A DNA stretch of 64,000 nucleotides, taken from assembly GCA_944326815.1 (NCBI GenBank), contig CALVFI010000008.1:1-64000 (forward strand), given 5' to 3'. Source of the DNA: an uncultured Rikenellaceae bacterium. Its GTDB lineage: Bacteria; Bacteroidota; Bacteroidia; Bacteroidales; Rikenellaceae. Below are positions 59,881 to 64,000 of the stretch, in pieces. Within the stretch, counting starts at the first letter, position 1. Each line of letters starts with the position of its first letter. The position numbers and the translations under genes are program-made. The notes beneath the pieces are model-generated. The model was not told where the DNA came from and made no database searches. It was given only the letters and a program-made list of their open reading frames with translations.

Positions 59881-61227
59881 TTAATAAATTCCGGTGTAGG
59901 TTTCGGGAGAGAGGGCTCGAAGTTCCTCTTTGACACGCTCGCTGACATCCAGCCCCTCGATGAATGCCCGGATATCCTCTTTGGTGATGGCTTTGTTCGT
60001 ACGTGTAAGTGCCTTGAGCGCTTCGTAGGGCGATGGATACTCTTCGCGGCGCAGTATCGTCTGAATCCCTTCTGCCACCACGGCCCAGTTGTGTTCCAGG
60101 TCGCGGGCGATAGCCTCCCGGTTGATGATGAGTTTGTCCAACCCTTTGAGCAACGATTTGAACGCGATGACCGTATGGGCGATAGGTACCCCTGTGTTGC
60201 GGAGCACCGTTGAGTCCGTCAGATCGCGTTGCAGACGTGAAATGGGCAGTTTGGCGGACAGGTGTTGAAAAATGGCGTTCGCAATGCCCAGGTTTCCCTC
60301 TGCATTCTCGAAATCGATTGGGTTTACCTTATGGGGCATGGCCGACGATCCTACCTCTCCCGCTTTGATCTTCTGTTTGAAGTATTCCATCGAAACATAA
60401 GTCCAGATGTCACGGCAGAGGTCGATAAGGATGGTGTTGATGCGTTTGAAGCAGTCGAAGATGGCGGCGATATTGTCGTAATGTTCGATCTGCGTAGTGG
60501 TTTGCGACCGGTCGAGGTGCAGTATGTCGTTGACAAAGTGGTTGGCGAAAGCTACCCAGTCGATCTCGGGATAGGCTGCCATGTGGGCATTGAAGTTACC
60601 TGTCGCACCGCCGAACTTGGCCGGAGCCGGAATGGCCTTGAGTTGGCTGATTTGTTTATGGAGCCGCTCTATGTAGACGGCGATCTCCTTACCCAGTTTG
60701 GTCGGAGAGGCGGGCTGGCCGTGCGTATGGGCTAATAAAGGAATATCTTTCCACTCGCGGGCCATGCTTTCCAATTTGGCGAGCAACTCTTCGATTAACG
60801 GATAATATACGTTGTGTGCTGCATCACGCAATGAAGCCGGCGTAGCCGTGTTGTTGATGTCTTGTGAGGTGAGCCCGAAGTGGACGAACTCTTTGTGTGC
60901 GCCCAGCCCGAGAGCCTCCATCTTGCCTTTTATGAAGTATTCCACTGCCTTGACGTCGTGGTTGGTGGTCTTCTCGATCTCTTTGACCTGGAGAGCATCC
61001 TCCTCGGAGAAGTTCCGGTAGATGTCGCGCAAAGTGTCGAAACGTTCCGCACCCACTCCTTGGAGTTGCGGAAGAGGGAGTTGGCAGAGGGCAATGTAGT
61101 ATTCGATCTCTACCATGACGCGGTAGCGGATCAGGGCGTATTCGGAAAAGTAGTCGGCCAAGGGTTCGGCGGCGTTGCGGTAACGGCCGTCGATGGGGCT
61201 TATGGCAGTAATTTTGTTGAGTTCCAT
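59881..61227 (-). CDS. purB: Adenylosuccinate lyase
   Basis: Acts twice in purine synthesis, releasing fumarate from SAICAR and from adenylosuccinate. 448 residues, of the E. coli-type branch (MELNKITAISPIDGRYRNAAEPLADYFSEYALIRYRVMVEIEYYI). Motifs: KTTNHDVKAVEYFIKGKM, FGLTSQDINNTA, HTHGQPASPTKLGKEIAVYIERL and the superfamily signature SSAMPHKVNPIDFENAEGNLG with its mobile-loop serines. It is monocistronic with a strong promoter at 61248-61278. Confidence 0.96.
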   Translation of the reverse strand: MELNKITAISPIDGRYRNAAEPLADYFSEYALIRYRVMVEIEYYIALCQLPLPQLQGVGAERFDTLRDIYRNFSEEDALQVKEIEKTTNHDVKAVEYFIKGKMEALGLGAHKEFVHFGLTSQDINNTATPASLRDAAHNVYYPLIEELLAKLESMAREWKDIPLLAHTHGQPASPTKLGKEIAVYIERLHKQISQLKAIPAPAKFGGATGNFNAHMAAYPEIDWVAFANHFVNDILHLDRSQTTTQIEHYDNIAAIFDCFKRINTILIDLCRDIWTYVSMEYFKQKIKAGEVGSSAMPHKVNPIDFENAEGNLGIANAIFQHLSAKLPISRLQRDLTDSTVLRNTGVPIAHTVIAFKSLLKGLDKLIINREAIARDLEHNWAVVAEGIQTILRREEYPSPYEALKALTRTNKAITKEDIRAFIEGLDVSERVKEELRALSPETYTGIY

Positions 61228-61247
61228 GTTTTGATTGGTTTAAAAGA

Positions 61248-61278
61248 CAAAGTTACCAATTAGTTGTTTTTTTGCAAA
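61248..61278 (-). promoter_or_regulatory. Bacteroides-type promoter of purB
   Basis: On the minus strand: -33 TTTG (61278-61275), 19 bp, -7 TAACTTTG (61255-61248). Consensus match with ideal spacing, 20 bp before the ATG. Confidence 0.82.
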
Positions 61279-61349
61279 ATTGTTACCAAATATTCTTGGC
61301 CGAAAAAGAGGTTTCGAGGTCAGGGGACAATAATTCGGAAAAATGTCGT

Positions 61350-61357
61350 TATCTTTG
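61350..61357 (+). promoter_or_regulatory. Bacteroides-type -7 element, DUF4834-mlaEF operon
   Basis: TATCTTTG, 16 bp before the ATG at 61374; no good -33 box. It lies inside the longest reading frame (from 61272), so that start is rejected. Confidence 0.6.
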
Positions 61358-61373
61358 CAAACAAGTCTATTTG

Positions 61374-61694
61374 ATGGATATGGAAGGTTTTCTCACATTC
61401 ATATTTTTCTTTATCGTTACGGTGTATGTGCTGGGCCTGTTGGGCCGGATGTTTCTCCGCTATTGGCTACATAAGAAACAGAAGGAATTTGAGGAGCAGT
61501 TCGGTCAGAATGGCGGTGGCTTTACCTACCGGCAATATACCTGGGGACGCGGGGCCAATCGGCAACGGCAGGAGAACAGGAAACGCGAGGGTGAGGTGAG
61601 CGTGCAGCGACCGGCGGTGGAGACAAAGAAAGTGAATCGCGACGTGGGTGAGTATGTCGATTTTGAAGAGATTAAAGAAGAGGTAAAACAATAG
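61374..61694 (+). CDS. DUF4834 small membrane protein
   Basis: 106 residues from 61374 (Met3 at 61380 is equally possible). One N-terminal TM helix (FLTFIFFFIVTVYVLGLLGRMFLRYWL) and a charged cytoplasmic tail with a Gly/Arg stretch (FTYRQYTWGRGANRQRQENRKR) ending VDFEEIKEEVKQ. This fits DUF4834, a Bacteroidota family of unknown function. It is the first gene of an operon with mlaE (3 bp) and mlaF, so a helper role for the lipid transporter is possible but unproven. Confidence 0.78.
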   Translation: MDMEGFLTFIFFFIVTVYVLGLLGRMFLRYWLHKKQKEFEEQFGQNGGGFTYRQYTWGRGANRQRQENRKREGEVSVQRPAVETKKVNRDVGEYVDFEEIKEEVKQ

Positions 61695-61697
61695 CGC

Positions 61698-62441
61698 ATG
61701 CAGTTTTTCGATTTCATAGGGCGGTACTTCATTCTGATGTCGAAAGTATTTTCGCGTCCGGAGAAGAGAAAGATTTATCGCAGCCGCATCATGTTCGAGA
61801 TGGAGGCTCTGGGGTTGAATTCGATCGGTATTGCGGCGATTATTTCCGTTTTTATGGGGGCGGTCGTTACCTTGCAGATGTCTATCAATCTCGAGTCACC
61901 GTTTATTCCGCGCTATCTGATCGGCTATGCGACGCGCGAGACCATGATCCTCGAGTTCAGTTCGACGGTGGTTGCGCTGATTCTGGCTGGTAAGGTGGGA
62001 AGCAACATCGCCTCGGAGATCGGTACGATGCGCATTACGGAGCAGATCGATGCCTTGGAGATCATGGGAGTCAACTCGGCCAGCTATTTGATTCTGCCGA
62101 AAATCGTGGCTACGGTGCTCTTTTTCCCGTTCCTGACGATTCTGAGTATTCTGATCGGTACGGCAGGTGGTTATCTGATTGCTATATTCACCGGTGTGAT
62201 GAATCCCAGCGACTATGTGGAGGGGCTGATGTATTCGTTCAAGACCTTTTCCATCTGGTACTCGCTGATTAAAATGGCCTTCTATGCACTGTTGATTACC
62301 TCGATCTCTGGCTTCTACGGCTATTTCGCCAAAGGCAATTCGCTTGAGGTGGGACGCTCCAGTACGAAAGCCGTGGTGGTGAGCTCGGTGATGATTCTGA
62401 TTTTCGACCTGATATTAACGCAATTACTTCTTATCGCATGA
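61698..62441 (+). CDS. mlaE: MlaE-type ABC transporter permease
   Basis: Inner membrane permease of the MCE/Mla phospholipid transport system, which keeps the outer membrane asymmetric. 247 residues, about five TM segments. Family features: IMFEMEALGLNSIGIAAIISVFMGAVVTLQMS, VVALILAGKVGSNIASEIGTMRITEQIDALEIMGVN (the conserved coupling region) and LPKIVATVLFFPFLTILSI. The stop overlaps the mlaF start by 4 bp (ATGA). The substrate-binding MCE protein MlaD is not in the window. Confidence 0.93.
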   Translation: MQFFDFIGRYFILMSKVFSRPEKRKIYRSRIMFEMEALGLNSIGIAAIISVFMGAVVTLQMSINLESPFIPRYLIGYATRETMILEFSSTVVALILAGKVGSNIASEIGTMRITEQIDALEIMGVNSASYLILPKIVATVLFFPFLTILSILIGTAGGYLIAIFTGVMNPSDYVEGLMYSFKTFSIWYSLIKMAFYALLITSISGFYGYFAKGNSLEVGRSSTKAVVVSSVMILIFDLILTQLLLIA

Positions 62442-63211
62442 TACGCACGGAACATCTGTTCAAGTCGTTCGATGGCCGGGTGGTACTCAACGACATCTCG
62501 GTCGAGTTCGATCAGGGAAAGACGAACCTGATTATCGGTCAGAGCGGTTCGGGAAAGACCGTCCTGCTCAAGTGCCTTGTGGGCCTGCATCAGATCGATA
62601 GCGGAAGTATTTATTATGACGATACGCTCTTCTCTGCGCTGAACTTTCGAGAGTTGAAACAGATCCGCCGTGATATCGGCATGATTTTTCAGGGAGGAGC
62701 ACTGCTCGACTCTTCGACCGTGGAGGAGAATGTACGGTTGCCGCTCGATCTGTTTACGAACCAGAGCGCCAAAGAGAAGCGTGATCGGGTTGATTTCTGT
62801 CTTGACCGTGTGAATCTTGAGAATGCCAATAAGCTTTACCCTGCAGAGCTGAGTGGCGGTATGATCAAACGTGTGGCTATCGCCCGGGCTATTGTGATGA
62901 ATCCCAAATATCTGTTCTGCGACGAACCCAATTCGGGACTCGATCCGATGACTTCGATTGTGATCGACAACCTGATTAAAGAGATTACCGAGGAGTATAG
63001 CATCACAACGATTATCAATACGCATGATATGAACTCGGTTCTGGAGATCGGAGAGAAGATCATGTATATCCATGACGGTAAAAAATGGTGGGAAGGTACC
63101 AAACATGACATCCTGCATGCGGACAATAAGGAGCTAAACGAATTCGTTTTTGCTTCGGCAATGGCTAAACGTGCTCGGGAGGTTGTCGATCACGGTAGTG
63201 CAAGGAGTTGA
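62438..63211 (+). CDS. mlaF: MlaF-type ABC transporter ATPase
   Basis: Cytoplasmic ATPase driving MlaE. 257 residues with Walker A GQSGSGKT (34-41), Q-loop IGMIFQGGALLDSSTVEENV, signature LSGGM (138-142), Walker B YLFCDEP (158-164) followed by NSGLDP, and the switch histidine in INTHDMN. The LSGGMIKRVAIARAI form, with Met-Ile in place of the usual QQ, is typical of MlaF. No mlaD, mlaC or mlaB follows before gapA, so the rest of the system lies elsewhere. Confidence 0.93.
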   Translation: MIRTEHLFKSFDGRVVLNDISVEFDQGKTNLIIGQSGSGKTVLLKCLVGLHQIDSGSIYYDDTLFSALNFRELKQIRRDIGMIFQGGALLDSSTVEENVRLPLDLFTNQSAKEKRDRVDFCLDRVNLENANKLYPAELSGGMIKRVAIARAIVMNPKYLFCDEPNSGLDPMTSIVIDNLIKEITEEYSITTIINTHDMNSVLEIGEKIMYIHDGKKWWEGTKHDILHADNKELNEFVFASAMAKRAREVVDHGSARS

Positions 63212-63277
63212 TATATAGTTGGTTTTTGTTTTCCGGCGAGAGGTTTCTTAGGTTACTAAAAAATTTTAATATATTTT

Positions 63278-63308
63278 TTTGTATCGTGTTTAAAAATTGC
63301 TACTTTTG
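63278..63308 (+). promoter_or_regulatory. Bacteroides-type promoter of gapA
   Basis: -33 TTTG (63278-63281), 19 bp, -7 TACTTTTG (63301-63308). Exact consensus and spacing; leader of about 39 bases. The upstream 63212-63277 is AT-rich. Confidence 0.88.
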
Positions 63309-63346
63309 TGGTCGGTAAAAGAGAGTGAGTTAATCCTTAATAATAA

Positions 63347-64000
<654 letters not shown>

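Overview
The window is chromosomal DNA from an anaerobic or microaerophilic member of the Bacteroidota, most likely order Bacteroidales (an Alistipes/Rikenellaceae-like genome is possible, but I cannot fix the genus). The evidence is SusC/SusD pairs, DUF1735-like, DUF4251, DUF4492 and DUF4834 proteins, a TPP-dependent 2-oxoacid:ferredoxin oxidoreductase, rubredoxin, cytochrome bd, and promoters of the Bacteroides type (-33 TTTG, about 19 bp, -7 TAnnTTTG) in front of many genes. No tRNA, rRNA, CRISPR array, insertion sequence or integrase was recognised.

Layout. 1-7522 is the end of a polysaccharide utilisation locus: a SusD tail, a complete SusC/SusD pair, a GH5-like lipoprotein and a small DUF1735-like lipoprotein, closed by a terminator. 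7779-14274 adds GH2, GH140-like (DUF4038) and GH3 enzymes. 14612-21199 is an AcrA/AcrB/TolC-type efflux operon ending in lpxA. 21346-24301 is DUF4492-cydA-cydB. 24332-28204 (minus) holds an SMR exporter, an M16 peptidase and a membrane protein. 28356-30287 has an acyl-ACP thioesterase and a GT4 glycosyltransferase. 30357-31937 is an AT-rich accessory module: a SLOG-family protein and a small HTH protein, divergent from an XRE/S24-type regulator whose peptidase residues look lost.

32078-46505 is mostly energy and core metabolism: a polybasic lipoprotein, acyl-CoA dehydrogenase with EtfA/EtfB, an OmpA-family lipoprotein with purA, a TPR protein, an MFS carrier, 2-oxoacid:ferredoxin oxidoreductase (korAB) and an acetyl-CoA hydrolase/transferase family enzyme. 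46687-53487 has a Kdo-kinase-like protein and a metal-type RND efflux operon led by a His/Cys-rich small protein. 53545-64000 carries fabI, a DHA2 MFS pump, pepD, ispF, two DUF4251 proteins, rubredoxin, purB, DUF4834-mlaE-mlaF, and the 5' two thirds of a GAPDH gene that leaves the window.

Together the genes show glycan import and breakdown at the envelope, ferredoxin- and flavin-linked fermentation with a high-affinity oxidase, and extensive envelope defence and maintenance (three efflux families, lpxA, Mla, Kdo kinase). The least explained part is the 30357-31937 module. Many starts were moved downstream because a promoter -7 element lies inside the longest open frame.
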